64,000 bases of DNA from Girardinichthys multiradiatus (lineage: Eukaryota; Chordata; Actinopteri; Cyprinodontiformes; Goodeidae), in the NCBI RefSeq assembly GCF_021462225.1, contig NC_061804.1:10546740-10610739 (forward strand), given 5' to 3'. Shown here piece after piece: positions 11,127 through 23,058 of the stretch. A program made the translations under genes and the position numbers. Positions within the stretch are counted from its first letter, which is position 1; every line of letters begins with the position of its first letter. The notes beneath the pieces are model-generated. The model was not told the DNA's origin. It saw only the letters and a program-made list of their open reading frames with translations, and ran no database searches.

Positions 11127-14100
11127 AATTTATTCAATTTTTTCAGAGTTAACAACAATCACAAGTTAAAAAACAGTTTTTACCAAATAACCACGTCTAT
11201 AATTATTGGCACCCTTAGCAATTCCTACACATAAATCTAACTCAAAGATTTATTTAGTTAATATTTAGTTTAAGTTGATGAGAGTTTTAAATAACCTTTA
11301 ATTAGTAATCCATGACTTCCTGTTTCCTTAGAGTATGAACATAAACTGACTAAGGATGTTGTATGTATATTTAAAGACAGGTTGCTTCTGAAAATTAAAC
11401 CTTGAGTCACAATGAAATTTACTTGTCTAAAAAAAGGGTAAAATAAAACAAATAATAAAACAAAACATCTGGAATGACGACCGGCAATGTGAACGAGAAC
11501 CCAAGTTTATATTTTCGCCAGGCGCAATAGGACAACAGTAAGAGAGGTAAAGAGAAAAGTCTTCAGATCTACTGTTCGAGTGATATTAGGCTGCCCAATA
11601 AAATATGAGTTTATTTAATAGCAGATGTGTCAGTAAATATGAAGGATCACCAAACTACCTTTGTGAGCATGAAAAGCTGCCAAATGCAGCTGTTAGTTTC
11701 TATCATGAAATGTGCTTCAGAGAGCAATAATGGAAGGAAAATCTGTAAGCTGAGACTAATGTCATATCCTTTCACCCACAACTACCTTCATTTACTTCTG
11801 CAGATGTTCCTACTGAACATCAGCTCCCTCTTTTCATGAGCAACTGGTATCGTGATCATTTTACTAATTTGCACAGTTTGTGTTCATTTCCAGTAAAAGG
11901 ACTTTCAGAAGCTTTGTCTGGGTGGGTTGAGATTAGTGGCAAATTCAGTTATTAGAATCTAGCACAGGTCCTATGAGTGACTGTAACTGGTAGATTCAGG
12001 GAGGATTTTCATAGAAAACGCCATATTTTTCAGAAAACTACCGTCTTATATATTTTTTTTACATTCTTTGTTAGTCTCTGGCTACATCACAATATCCTGT
12101 AAAATGTTTAAACCAATTTGTATGGCCATATTTTTAGAGGAAAGTAAAACAAACTGTAACATGAACTCCCAGCGTTCCAGCAGATTTTACCCACAGAACC
12201 TTCACATCTCACCTGCAAGTCGCCACACTAATGCTTAAAGGCAGCTGTGTTTGTTCATGAGTCAAAAGCTTGTGACAGAAGCTTTCCAGAGAGAAACTGA
12301 CCAAAGATTGAACCAAGACAAATGGTGACTAGCACAAAGAACTGCACTGGAACCTTAAAGGGTAAAGAGAAGGCAAACAAACAGACCTCACATGGAATAC
12401 ATGTGTTCCTAACAGCAGGAAATAAAGGTGGACCAACCCACTTTGAAAATAAATTGAGCCAAGAAGCGCACAGGGCGAGCCCAGGGTGAGTTTCAATGCA
12501 ATTTTACCCGGGTAATTTCACTTTCCTGGGGCCTTACTTTCAGGGGTAATAGGTCTTGGTCTGAAGTAGGACATTTTTGTAGATGTCCCTGGGACTGTTA
12601 AAGTGGCAGGGTTGTGTGCAGCACATCATTGCACCACCAGCTGCGATAATGGTGGCAGTGAGTATATAAATGTATCATTTTTATACTATTAATTTGTCAC
12701 AAATAGTAGTTTTAAGATGTTTTTAAGGGAGAAAGTAGACCTAAAAAATTAATCTGTGCAGTAAGTTCATCGGTTCAGCCTAATGTTCTTTCTGAGTGTT
12801 CGGAGCAGTGGAGCTCCGCTTACAGGTTGGCCTGGCTGCTAAGCTAAGCTAGCCAGGCGGTTTGACTGGGACTTCCCCACTAACAGTTGCCTGATCGAGC
12901 CTGGCACTCTGGGATTTCCCGCAACCTGTTATCTGTGGTGGCAGAAAGTGGTTTATTGAGGGTTTAATAGGTATGTGGTGAACAACTGCAAATACCAGAA
13001 TATAAAATGTAATATTTTTTCCCACAAATTTTAGACATTTTAAGATAATGTAGGCAACAATTACAAACTGTTTTGCCACAGTTCTGTGGAGAAATATTTT
13101 AATCCAGTACTGATGATCAAACAGAGCTCTTTAAATTTTCCCTGTACATAAAAAAAAAAAAAAACACATTTCCCTAATCCTGGCTTGTCATGTAAACCTA
13201 ACTTAGTGGAGTGTGAATTTTATATTTTTTTTTATTCTAATAAATATAATTTTTAATAAAAACATTTTACTCTCTGTGTTGTTAATACCTGAAATGAGTT
13301 TACCTGATTATACTAAAAGAAAAATAAGTGTGTTAATCAGTGGTAAGTAGTGACTGTAAATTAATCATGCAGCTGTCAAGCAACACCTAGTAAAAGTAAA
13401 ATAATGATTTAAACTTTTCCTGTTTATGGATCCAGAGCATCTTAAGGAATAACGGAAGGACTTAATTTACTATATAACTCTAAAGCTGCTCATCATCTAT
13501 TATTTATCAGTTGAAACAAAAAATTATTAGCCAAGAGTCTTTTAAAGGGGGTAAAGGGGTAATGCCATCTGCTGGGCTGAAGGTGTATTGCAGTTTTCTT
13601 CACCACTAACCCATATGTTATTATGCTGTTTTAAATAAATGGTCCGTGGCCCAGTACAGAATTCCCTGGGATTTGTTTTACCCGGGTATAATAAAACCTG
13701 AGGCTTTCTATCCGAGAACAACTTTAAAATTTACACAAAAATCTGTACTTTCTACTACTAGTTGAGAGATCGGTGGAAAACCAGACAGAGAGAGAGCCCC
13801 ACAGACAGAACATGCCGTCCAACATGCCTTCCGACAAAGCTTGGTGGAACTGGTGGGTGCAGACTGTGCTCATTTCAGCAGAAAACTTTAATTAGGAACG
13901 TTGGGTAAACATCATGCTTTCCTGGGGTGATCAACAGACACTGAGCTCAGTCAAAGCTTGTAGCCTGCAAGTTCATTCCCGTGGCAGCTCATCAAACCAA
14001 CATTGGAGGCAGATTTCTTTCCATTGTCAGCAATGTCAACATGCATTACTTACATTTTGAAAGACACTCGGACATGACACCTTGAAGTTCAAATCAATCT

Positions 14101-14825
14101 TAATCGCAGGTTTTCTTTACATAGTAGTACATCTCAAACCAATTGTAATTAACAACCACTGTACATTTGAAAGCAAGGATAAAAATGTCTGTATAATCAA
14201 TGAGAATGTCTGAGGCTAGAGACGGAAGAGAATCCTTTTAAAAACAAAGCTTCACTGTTCATTTAAGTTAAAAAATAACGAGTTTCTGCATCCATACTTT
14301 GTGTAGAGTGATATTAAAGCCAAACGCTTACTTATTAATTCAACATTTACTTTTGGTGTTTTCTTTTGATGATTTATATGATACACTAACACTGATGTGC
14401 TTTGGTCTTTCAGAAGAGAGATCAATGAGGAAGTGTTAGCGCTCAGGTACAATGCATCGTAATGTGAGGAATAATAGTGAGTGCTCCTGTTTGCTCACAC
14501 ACAACAGACAACAAAATCAGCAGCTATCTTTCATCTTCGTATTTCAGGGATTACAGCATAATTCAAAGGAAAACAGCATCTGAAGACAAAAATTGTATGT
14601 GGTACTAGATGTCAGTCTACTATCTAGTATCAAATCTAGCAAATCTACATGGGAGTTTATATTTAGTTAAAGAAGGAGCCAGGCTCACTAAAAGTAGACC
14701 AATGAACACATTAAGGGACAGAGAGAGACTTTAAATCCAATCATGCTATATTCACACAAAGACATTGGACTTGATTTTGTGTTGCACTCCGTACTGGCCA
14801 TGGACTTGTGATTTGGGACTTCAGT
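11127..14825. other. Non-coding, AT-rich, no gene seen
   Basis: Begins with the right L2 target duplication (11117-11126 just before). It contains an A run at 13150-13164 and two stretches near 12510 and 13680 that share the palindrome-like ACCCGGGTAA, which might be ends of an unrecognised DNA transposon but are too short to call. No frame here shows a domain or splice context. Confidence 0.5.
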
Positions 14826-16337
14826 GTTGAGAACATTCTTATGTTCCTGTGGTTTAAGTAGCCTTATTATGAAGACACGTCTAGGTACTTGTTGGACCAC
14901 TTGTTTGCTGAATATTGGAACATGTGCATGTTGTCGGACGTCACTATGCCTTTCCAATGGCATCGGCCATTTTGTATCCAGGACAGTCCGCTCCGACATA
15001 TCCCGTCGAACACTACGACTGATATGATGAGGTGTCCCAAGTCTGACGTCACAAGACGCTATATAACAGGGCCTCCATTTTGAACCCCCGCTTTTCAGCT
15101 GGAGACCGGGTTCGGTTACCAACATCTGAAGCATCACCTGGAGAAGAGTCCTGAGTGGATCTCATTTATTCTCTCGTTGGCCAACGAACAATTCATAACT
15201 GAGGTTTTTGGACTAAGAAGGACAGAAATTTCACTTTGCCGATCGAAGACGTGAGTTTAACACATAACTAAAAACACGGAGTTTCGAGGAGACGAACCGC
15301 CACCGTGTTTCATCCGAAGTCGACTTTAATGGTCAGATCACGTTTTTTCCCTTTTCGCCAAGGAGGCCAGAGGACGAAGACTGACCGCTTTCTTGGAGTT
15401 TAACTGCGGACGCGCAGCAAACGCTTCACCCCCCTTTTTCCCTCTCACTCGCTGCCCTAGAAGGAATCTCCTAGAAGGAAGGAGATTTTTAGTGCAGTTA
15501 GAATCTAATGTGTTCTGAATGATATGTGCATGTAACCTTGTTATTGAAACTTTGATGTGCTGAGTTGACATCTGGAAGCCGCTGCGCTCCCAGCTCTGTG
15601 CGTGTTTTGTGGGGTATTGAACACCTGAGAGTAAGGGCAGGTGCGCTGTGAGACTGGACTGCTAAAATAACCTCATGGTGACATTCCCCATTTTCTTTGT
15701 CTTCAACCTCACTGCTTGCTAGCTTGCCGCCAAAAGTTTTATAACTCTTTGTCTGCTCAAGAGTTGGGGGAGGTTTTATGGCTGAGTATCACTGAGTTAC
15801 AGTTGGAGCTGCGCCCCACCGCCCCTCACCACCACACCCCTTGTCATATTGTTATTTTTGCCATAACTGCTGGTTGATTCCATACACACTCACTGCTGTT
15901 TTGCTTTATTTCTGCTTAGTTGGATATTTTACCCCTTTTATGTAGAACTTTGCATGCTGAGCAAGATTATTAAATCTGAAGAACGGATTGTACCAGGCGG
16001 TGATTTAATAAATATTCACATAGATGATAACAGAAGGCGTTCTGTGTTTATTTTGTGCAAGAGTGATTCGTCGGTCAAGATAAGGCTAAAGTTTCACATG
16101 TTTCGGCAGAAACGGTCGATTAAACAGTGACATCTCTGGTAATAGTTATTAATTATTACGGAGTATTTAACGGTTGTAATTGTCAAAAGCGTTGAGCCAC
16201 AATAACAACACCAGAAACATCTCTGGTCTCGATTCATAAATGAGGATTTTGGTTAAGAAATTGATTTTGTCCAATTATGATTTTTAATTATAATTATTGA
16301 TCAAGATTAATCAATCAATAATCATAACTCCCAACAT
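14826..16337 (+). mobile_element. LTR-like block, possibly from an endogenous retrovirus or gypsy element
   Basis: A block richer in CpG than its surroundings. It carries a strong polymerase II promoter (separate entry), a candidate splice donor at 15251 (AC/GTGAGT) and an AATAAA near 16004. It ends CCAACA, which pairs with TGTTGG at 14891 as a possible LTR terminal inverted repeat. The next bases, TATGGCGTTCC, could be a decayed primer-binding site starting TGG. No gag, pol or env frame follows and no target duplication was found, so this may be a single LTR with part of a leader, or a host promoter. Left boundary is uncertain (14826, 14891 or elsewhere). The early splice donor is compatible with, but not proof of, a spumavirus-like LTR. 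Confidence 0.35.
14930..15100 (+). promoter_or_regulatory. Core promoter: CRE half, CCAAT, full CRE, TATA box
   Basis: Ordered motifs: GACGTCA at 14937-14943, CCAAT near 14953, a full palindromic cAMP-response element TGACGTCA at 15044-15051, and TATATAA at 15060-15066. Transcription would be expected to start near 15090-15096, about 155 bases before the GTGAGT splice donor at 15251. This is the most complete polymerase II promoter arrangement visible in the window. It may serve the LTR-like block it sits in, or an unannotated transcript. Confidence 0.5.
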
Positions 16338-18341
16338 ATGGCGTTCCTTGACGGGCCTTAAAAAGACAGACATCAAATCACTGTTGCACAGAATAAACAG
16401 TTGTGATCTCCGTTAACTAGATGTTTTATTGTGAGATTTTTGAGTTTCGCACAGAACGTTTGTGAATTAGGGGATATTTTGACTAGAGTTTGCTCAGTTC
16501 TGCTGCAGAGGATAAAATTATCTTTCAGAGGTGTTTGTTGTGGATGCAAGGTGAAAGTTGGTTTAACTTGTGGAAAAGTTAAAGTTCATTTCGAGGCGGT
16601 CAGCCTGCTAGATCAGCTGCAGAAAATCAGTGCTGATAAGCAGCAGACCTGCCCCCAGTGTCTGCTGGGCGTAATTACAGTTGTGACCTACATTCTCCCA
16701 GTCAGGTAGAGAACAACACCTACATCTGGTGGCCATTTAATAAATTACAGTTGCAGCTGGATTTCCCAAACCGCAGACCTGCACTCGGTAGCATCTGGTG
16801 GTCACTAGTGAGAATTGCATTTCCTACTTTCATTTTAATCACTCAATTCATTAACACAGGCAGATAATTCCATCACCTATGTTCAAAAGGGCATAACTTA
16901 AGTTGAAAGTTGAAGTTACAGATCATTCATTACCACTTTTGAATGAAATTTAAGCGTTTTTGCTAGGTTTTATTGTGTGAAGCATGTTTTGATCTGACTC
17001 ATAAAACTAACTTAATTGTCTAACAGGAAGGTAGGTGATCCATATTAGAGAACACTAACCTTTATTTGAAGCTAAGAACAGCATTGAATGTTTTAGTTTC
17101 GTTTTCCCATTTTTAAAATTTTATTTTGAATTTGGTTTTGGGTTATTTCAAAATTTTTCTCTTTTTTTTTCTTTCCCTTTTTGTGTGTGTTTGCTTGATT
17201 ACTCCCATTAAATTATAGACTTGGGTAAGCCACAGTTTGAACGGTCAAACATGTGTGCCCATTTTAAGCAAACCCATACACCTGGACAGTGAAGCAAAGA
17301 AGACTGAGCTAAAATTCCTCCACAGTGACATAAAGTAACTAATGGCCTGTTATTGCAAATGCCCGATGGAAGCTACTATCACAGAGGTTGGCAAAAACAG
17401 GGCCAGGGAGGTTAGTATATCCCCTTTTCCTTTAAAAAAATAAATTACTCATATTGTCTTATATCAGTGTTGGTCATTTCCCCCAAGCATACATAAATAC
17501 CATCTACAGAGCATATATAGAGTGGGAATTGAGACTTGGCTAGAAGAAAAATATTAAACATCTCTTCTAAGACACCACTAAATTAGAAAATGGAAAAATA
17601 GAATTCACTCTATTTACAAAAAAGAGAAATGTCAAAAACACAAGGGTGTACTATAGTAAAGGACATACAATCTGCACATCTTTGAGCTGTTAAGCGTAAC
17701 TTTATAGAGCTCTTAATAAATGCTTTTGTTAATTTATAAACTTGAACACTTACACATGAAGGCAGCAAGCTTTCATGCCCAATACAGGTTCATGCTCAAT
17801 TACTGAATGGGTAATGATTTAGAGACAGCTCTCCTTATGGAATCAATCCTGGAATAAAAGCGCACACAACTTGAGCTTTAAAGTTTTAAAAGATTTTAAG
17901 GCCTGTGTGTAAAATATTACCAATAAGCATTTAAGCAGTGAGATGTTTCACTTTAAAGCTGACCACTTAGGAATGCTGGGCTTCCAGAAAGCCTTTCAAA
18001 CATCAGGCTCCACCAACATGCAGGTCCCCTTTGTCTAAGGCATACAGCCCAGTGTGATCACAGATTTCAGACAAATCCAACAATTACGCACTCCGGACCT
18101 TTATTGCTTGGGTAAAGGCTTCTGCAAAGGTTCATTTGCAGTAAGGTTCACAAGAGAAGAAATGTGCAATAATGACCTCAGCAATAAGTGTTCAGTTGTT
18201 TCTGATGTTAAAATCAACATTTTCTTTCAATGTTTTGCATTTTGATTGGTTTTCAACAACTAGAACTGCATGACATATGCTTGTTGATGTTTGGCTTACA
18301 TCCAGTGATTGAAGATGGTGGGGAAGGCTCTTGTATTAGCA
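16338..18341. other. Non-coding, no gene seen
   Basis: The first few hundred bases may be leader sequence of the LTR-like block. A duplicated phrase, CATCTGGTGG, occurs near 16713 and 16792. The 92-codon frame at 16431 has no recognisable motif. Confidence 0.5.
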
Positions 18342-18346
18342 CTGCT

Positions 18347-19048
18347 TGTTATGATTCTGGCACGTCTGCTCTACCCTGTCTTCCTGGCTGCAATCAGCAG
18401 ATTAGATGCACCTGGTGGCTGCTGCAGTGTAGTGCAATCTGTGGCATGCCAAGCACCTGTGTCTTCCCTGATATATACGGACTCTGACAAGCAGACGGTG
18501 CCAGATTTTTGAAAGCCATTTGTGTGAGTAGATATCCAGCGTTCCTTCCTGTCTGATCATTGTTCTTGACCTTGCCTTGCCTTTTGGGTTTATGCCTCTG
18601 CCTGCTCCCTGTTGAACTATTTGGATTTTGGTTGTCGACCTTGTTTCCTGCATCTGGTTTATGCCTCTGCCTGCCCCTTGCCTGACGCCTCTTGTTCGAA
18701 TCGTTGACCCTGTTTCTGTCCTTGGATTATTGAGCCAGCATAGCCCTCGGATTATTCAGCCTGGAGTCACTTCTTACCTGTGCTGTGGAGATCACTGCCT
18801 GCCGCCCACTGAGGTTTCCCCTCTGGGTTTCAAGTTCCACTCAAGACAAAAGCAGGTTAGTGGCTTTTCTGATCCCTGCAAAATCTGGAGAGACTACAAG
18901 TCACTAATCCCTCTTTCTGCGTCAGTGATTCCGGGAAGCTGTGAGGAGTGTTACCTGTGTGACGTTTTCCTGTGGCTGAATAAACCTTTTAAACTTTCAG
19001 TACTGTGTCTGGCTGAATCTTGGGTTTGCCTTTTTCTGATTCATAGCA
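18347..19048 (+). mobile_element. Solo LTR, 702 bp, with exact 5-bp target duplication
   Basis: Starts TGTTATGA and ends TCATAGCA, inverted repeats with one mismatch. CTGCT directly precedes (18342-18346) and follows (19049-19053) the element. An AATAAA lies about 70 bases before the right end, giving plus-strand orientation, and the body is pyrimidine-rich as in several fish gypsy-type LTRs. No internal region or second LTR is present, so it is a recombination product of a once complete element. The open frames within it are fortuitous. Confidence 0.8.
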
Positions 19049-19152
19049 CTGCTGTTTTCTGTCAATCAAGTGGTGTATATGTAAAGCACAAGGCAACCTC
19101 TCACCATCTTCATAGCATTTAGCTCCACCTAACCATTAGAACCCCTGCTCGT

Positions 19153-19378
19153 GTTCTTGGGCACGACACTTCACCTGCTTTGCCTGCTGATGGTGGTCAG
19201 AGGGCTCGGTGGCACCGATTGTATGGCAGCCCCACATTGTTGCTGTGGCAACAATGGAGCCTACCACTGTCGGTGTGTAAATGGATGGATGACTGATTGC
19301 AGTGTGAAGCGCTTTGGTGTCCTTGGACTTGATAAACTGCTATACAAGTGCAGGCCATTTCCCATAAAGGGGATAAAC
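19153..19378 (+). mobile_element. SINE/LINE 3'-tail-like repeat
   Basis: Begins with a GGGCACGACACTTCACC phrase and ends with GAAGCGCTTTGG, then CTGCTATACAAG and CAGGCCATTT. These are a dispersed fish retroposon 3' end in which a hairpin-like pair of GCGCT/GCTAT blocks precedes the tail. No tRNA-like head was found. It is truncated and non-coding. Exact family not assigned. Confidence 0.5.
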
Positions 19379-21361
19379 CACATTTTTAAATTACTGAGTT
19401 CAGTTTCACTATGCACACTCTGGGTAGATATCTGCTTGGGTCTTATAATCAAGAAATCACATAAATAGAAGTTCACTGACAACATGAAGTAGGTTAAAAG
19501 ATATTAAAAGCAACATTTCAATCCTTGTTCTGAGATTCAAGAACAAGTGAGGAACAAAGTTAATGATATAAGCCTGTTCATGCTTGAAAACCCCAAACAA
19601 GGCTAAATTAAACAATTCTGCCAAGAGGAGTGGGTTAAAATTCCTCCCCGGCAATGTAAAAGAGTCATTTTTGCATTTGCTTTTGTTTCCTTTGCAAATA
19701 AAATTATATGAAAGTGTCTTCCTGTACTTATCTTTGTCTGATATTAACATTTGTTTGATCTTAAACATTTAAGTGTGACCAAAAACAAAACAAAAACAGA
19801 ATAAATCTGTATGGGCAATTACAAGAAATCTTACTGAATTGTGCAAAAAAAAGGTAACAAAAGTGCAATCAGGATGTTCCAGAAAAGAAAATCCATTTCT
19901 TTTAAGATCAGATTACTGTCTTAAGATTTTTCAGGCCAGACTACTGCTGAAGTATAAGATAAGTCTATAAATAATACTACAGATCAGAGCAGCAGAACCC
20001 TGACGACACCATGACGTGTTACCAGTACTGTTCCAGTTGATATCTGGAACAGTACCACCATCACTGAATAATCTTCAAAGATAAGCCACAGCAGAACTAA
20101 CCGGACAAAGGCCCGGTGTGCAGAGCTGATAAGATCCGTAAAACAGACGGTTTACATGCAGAAAGTCTAAGCTACAACTTGTTCATCCCCATTGGGTATG
20201 ATTAAAGTGCTGTTTTTCCAGCCAGTTGTTGCTCACTGAACAAAGCTGATAAAATAAGCAAAGGAGATGAATACAGGTTGATACAACTGCTACAAGTTCC
20301 CTGTAGATACAGACGTCCAAGGTTCTCTTGTGTCTCCAAATCAGATCAAAACTCCTTTCGAAGAGACTAATTCTCTGTCTGTTGGGTCTGCAAACATGCT
20401 GCTCAGATGTTAATCTCATGTCAGCTTCATGTCAAAAAAATATTACATGAATACTTCCTGTGCTGCATTATGTGACAATATGATTTAGCCCACTGATAAT
20501 GGATAATGTGTACCTCATCAATATTCCTCTAAGGTCGTGGAAACAGCTGAAGTGCCTACCCACCCAGTTATCCCAGGAATAGAAATGACATACGCACTTC
20601 AGAACAAAAATAGAAGCATCCATTGTCATTATCATTCCCACAATGCCAGCATTCACCGCCTAAATGACATGCCCTGCTTTTTCCAGAGTGGGGAGAGATG
20701 TGCACCAATTTCTTCTCCCTCCCCGTCTGCAATGAATCATATCACTATCAGATTATCCACACTGTTCAAGAGTCTTCTTTAATAAAGACTTTCTCTAAAG
20801 AAACAGTTTGGAGGTTTTTGTTGAGTTGTCATGGTTCTGTGCAAAAAATCATCTTGAATCTTTGTTCCTATCATTGATGTTCTTATCATTAAGCACTTCA
20901 TCCCCTGAATTAAGGTTCTTGAGTGAAATTATATTGAAAAGAATGGAATGTACACGTAAATAAAAGCAGACGATTTTGCAATGTTTAATGAATCCAAAAG
21001 CTGCAGCAGCACATAAATCCAAACTCAAATATTTAAAGATTGAAATTTCAAGTACTTCCTTAGTCTGAAAATATCAAATTAGACTTGAGATGTTCTGGAA
21101 AAACTGGCTTTGCACAGAATATTAAACACATTTGTTATAATTACTTTTGGTGCCAGAGTTCTGTTGAAACACAGCAGAAATGCAGTGAAGGCAACACAAT
21201 GTAGAGAAGATGATTCTATAGGTGCTTGGTTTACTCATGATTTGGTTATGTCAGCAGATTAAAAGTAGTTGATGCAGTAGTCCTGCTCTAATTAGACCTA
21301 ACCAATGACTTATGTGCATTTGGAACTGTCCTCTGTGGATGTAAACGGTAGATGGACTGAG
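19379..21361. other. Non-coding, no gene seen
   Basis: Two opposed short frames around 19457-19772 and others near 20183-20782 were inspected. None has a recognisable domain. No repeat family was recognised. Confidence 0.5.
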
Positions 21362-21575
21362 CTGATATGGTGCTCTTTTGGTCATACCAACCAGTCAAAG
21401 CACTTTTAAACTACAGCCACATTCACCCACTCTCAACACACACATTGACATACCTATGCAGTTTGGAAAGCTTCTTATAGGTGCCTTGCCCATGGGCAAA
21501 TCCAAATGTGGCAAGGGAGAAAGCTGGAATTGAACCTACAATTTTCAGGTTGCAAGACAACTATTATTCCAATTT
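21362..21575 (-). mobile_element. tRNA-derived SINE, minus strand
   Basis: Read on the minus strand, a perfect-looking polymerase III B box (GGTTCAATTCC, plus-strand 21526-21536) lies behind a degraded A-box region. It is followed by CATGGGCAAGGCACC-like sequence and a tail with GTGTGTTGAGAGTGGGTGAATG. This order matches a common teleost tRNA SINE. The terminal part is diverged and no clear target duplication was seen. Confidence 0.6.
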
Positions 21576-21704
21576 AGCCTCAGTGCATGTATGCTCCTTA
21601 AAACCAAGAACCAAGAAAAAATGAGGGTCAGCTTTTTGGACCCAACGTCACCCCTTACTGATGAGCCTCGACCGAAGTCAAGGTTTTTTGACTTCAGTCA
21701 CATA

Positions 21705-23058
21705 CAAGTCCTTCTCAAAATATTAGCATATTGTGATAAAGTTTATTATTTTCCATAATGTCATGATGAAAATTTTACATTCATATATTTTAGATTCATT
21801 GCACACTAACTGAAATATTTCAGGTCTTTTATTGTCTTAATACGGATGATTTTGGCAAACAGCTCATGAAAACCCAAAATTCCTATCTCACAAAATTAGC
21901 ATATCATTAAAAGGGTCTCTAAACGAGCTATGAACCTAATCATCTGAATCAACGAGTTAACTCTAAACACCTGCAAAAGATTCCTGAGGCCTATAAAACT
22001 CCCAGCCTGGTTCATCACTCAAAACCCCAATCATGGGTAAGACTGCCGACCTGACTGCTGTCCAGAAGGCCACTATTGACACCCTCAAGCAAGAGGGTAA
22101 GACACAGAAAAAAATTTCTGAACGAATAGGCTCTTCCCATAGTGCTGTATCAAGGCACCTCAGTGGGAAGACTGTGGGAAGGAAAAAGTGTGGCAGAAAA
22201 CGCTGCACAACGAGAAGAGGTGACCGGACCCTGAGGAAGATTGTGGAGAAGGGCCGATTCCAGACCTTGGGGGACCTGCGGAAGCAGTGGACTGAGTCTG
22301 GAGTAGAAACATCCAGAGCCACCGTGCACAGGCGTGTGCAGGAAATGGGCTACAGGTGCCGCATTCCCCAGGTCAAGCCACTTTTGAACCACAAACAGCG
22401 ACAGAAGCGCCTGACCTGGGCTACAGAGAAGCAGCACTGGACTGTTGCTCAGTGGTCCAAAGTACTTTTTTCGGATGAAAGCAAATTCTGCATGTCATTC
22501 GGAAATCAAGGTGCCAGAGTCTGGAGGAAGACTGGGGAGAAGGAAATGCTAAAATGCCAGAGGTCCAGTGTCAAGTACCCACAGTCAGTGATGGTCTGGG
22601 GTGCCGTGTCAGCTGCTGGTGTTGGTCCACTGTGTTTTATCAAGGGCTGGGTCAATGCAGCTAGCTATCAGGAGATTTTGGAGCACTTCATGCTTCCATC
22701 TGCTGAAAAGCTTTATGGAGATGAAGATTTCATTTTTCAGCACGACCTGGCACCTGCTCACAGTGCCAAAACCACTGGTAAATGGTTTACTGACCATGGT
22801 ATCACTGTGCTCAATTGGCCTGCCAACTCTCCTGACCTGAACCCCATAGAGAATCTGTGGGATATTGTGAAGATAACATTGAGAGACTCAAGACCCAACA
22901 CTCTGGATGAGCTAAAGGCTGCTATCGAAGCATCCTGGGCCTCCATAAGACCTCAGCAGTGCCACAGGCTGATTGCCTCCATGCCACGCCGCATTGAAGC
23001 AGTCATTTCTGCAAAAGGATTCCCGACCAAGTATTGAGTGCATAACTGTACATGATTA
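21705..23058 (+). mobile_element. Tc1-like transposon T1, copy b, lacking its right terminal repeat
   Basis: Left end begins after TA (21703-21704) with CAAGTCCTTCTCAAAATATT, one base different from copy a, and has a left terminal repeat of about 200 bases. The transposase frame is intact. About 20 bases beyond the stop codon the sequence leaves the T1 consensus seen in copy a and continues as a different Tc1 family (T2) in opposite orientation. The roughly 280 bases of 3' region and right repeat present in copy a are missing. The element could supply transposase but cannot be mobilised with its own two ends. Confidence 0.9.
22033..23037 (+). CDS. T1 transposase, intact 334-residue DD34E protein
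   Basis: Full-length Tc1-type transposase, which would bind the T1 terminal repeats and catalyse cut-and-paste at TA sites in the nucleus. Residues 1-45 form the first helix-turn-helix, and the GRKR stretch at about 49-62 is an AT-hook-like and nuclear-localisation candidate. A second helical DNA-binding region runs to about residue 115. The catalytic triad is complete: Asp148 in LFSDESKF, Asp238 in FQHDLAPAHS and Glu273 in SPDLNPIENLWD, with 34 residues between the last two. No stop or frameshift occurs. Length matches the family (about 340). The start is the Met opening MGKTADLT, shared with copy a. Whether it is expressed is unknown. A few substitutions relative to copy a (for example Ser35-His36 against Ser-Gln) could affect function. 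Confidence 0.92.
   Translation: MGKTADLTAVQKATIDTLKQEGKTQKKISERIGSSHSAVSRHLSGKTVGRKKCGRKRCTTRRGDRTLRKIVEKGRFQTLGDLRKQWTESGVETSRATVHRRVQEMGYRCRIPQVKPLLNHKQRQKRLTWATEKQHWTVAQWSKVLFSDESKFCMSFGNQGARVWRKTGEKEMLKCQRSSVKYPQSVMVWGAVSAAGVGPLCFIKGWVNAASYQEILEHFMLPSAEKLYGDEDFIFQHDLAPAHSAKTTGKWFTDHGITVLNWPANSPDLNPIENLWDIVKITLRDSRPNTLDELKAAIEASWASIRPQQCHRLIASMPRRIEAVISAKGFPTKY

Noticed and set aside
16431..16867. Cysteine-containing frames after the LTR-like block as a gag or zinc-knuckle gene
   Set aside because: Cysteine spacing does not fit a CCHC knuckle and no similarity to known gag patterns is visible.
23003..23058. Last 17 residues of the minus-strand T2 frame as part of the transposase
   Set aside because: This part is antisense T1 sequence beyond the chimera junction, not T2.
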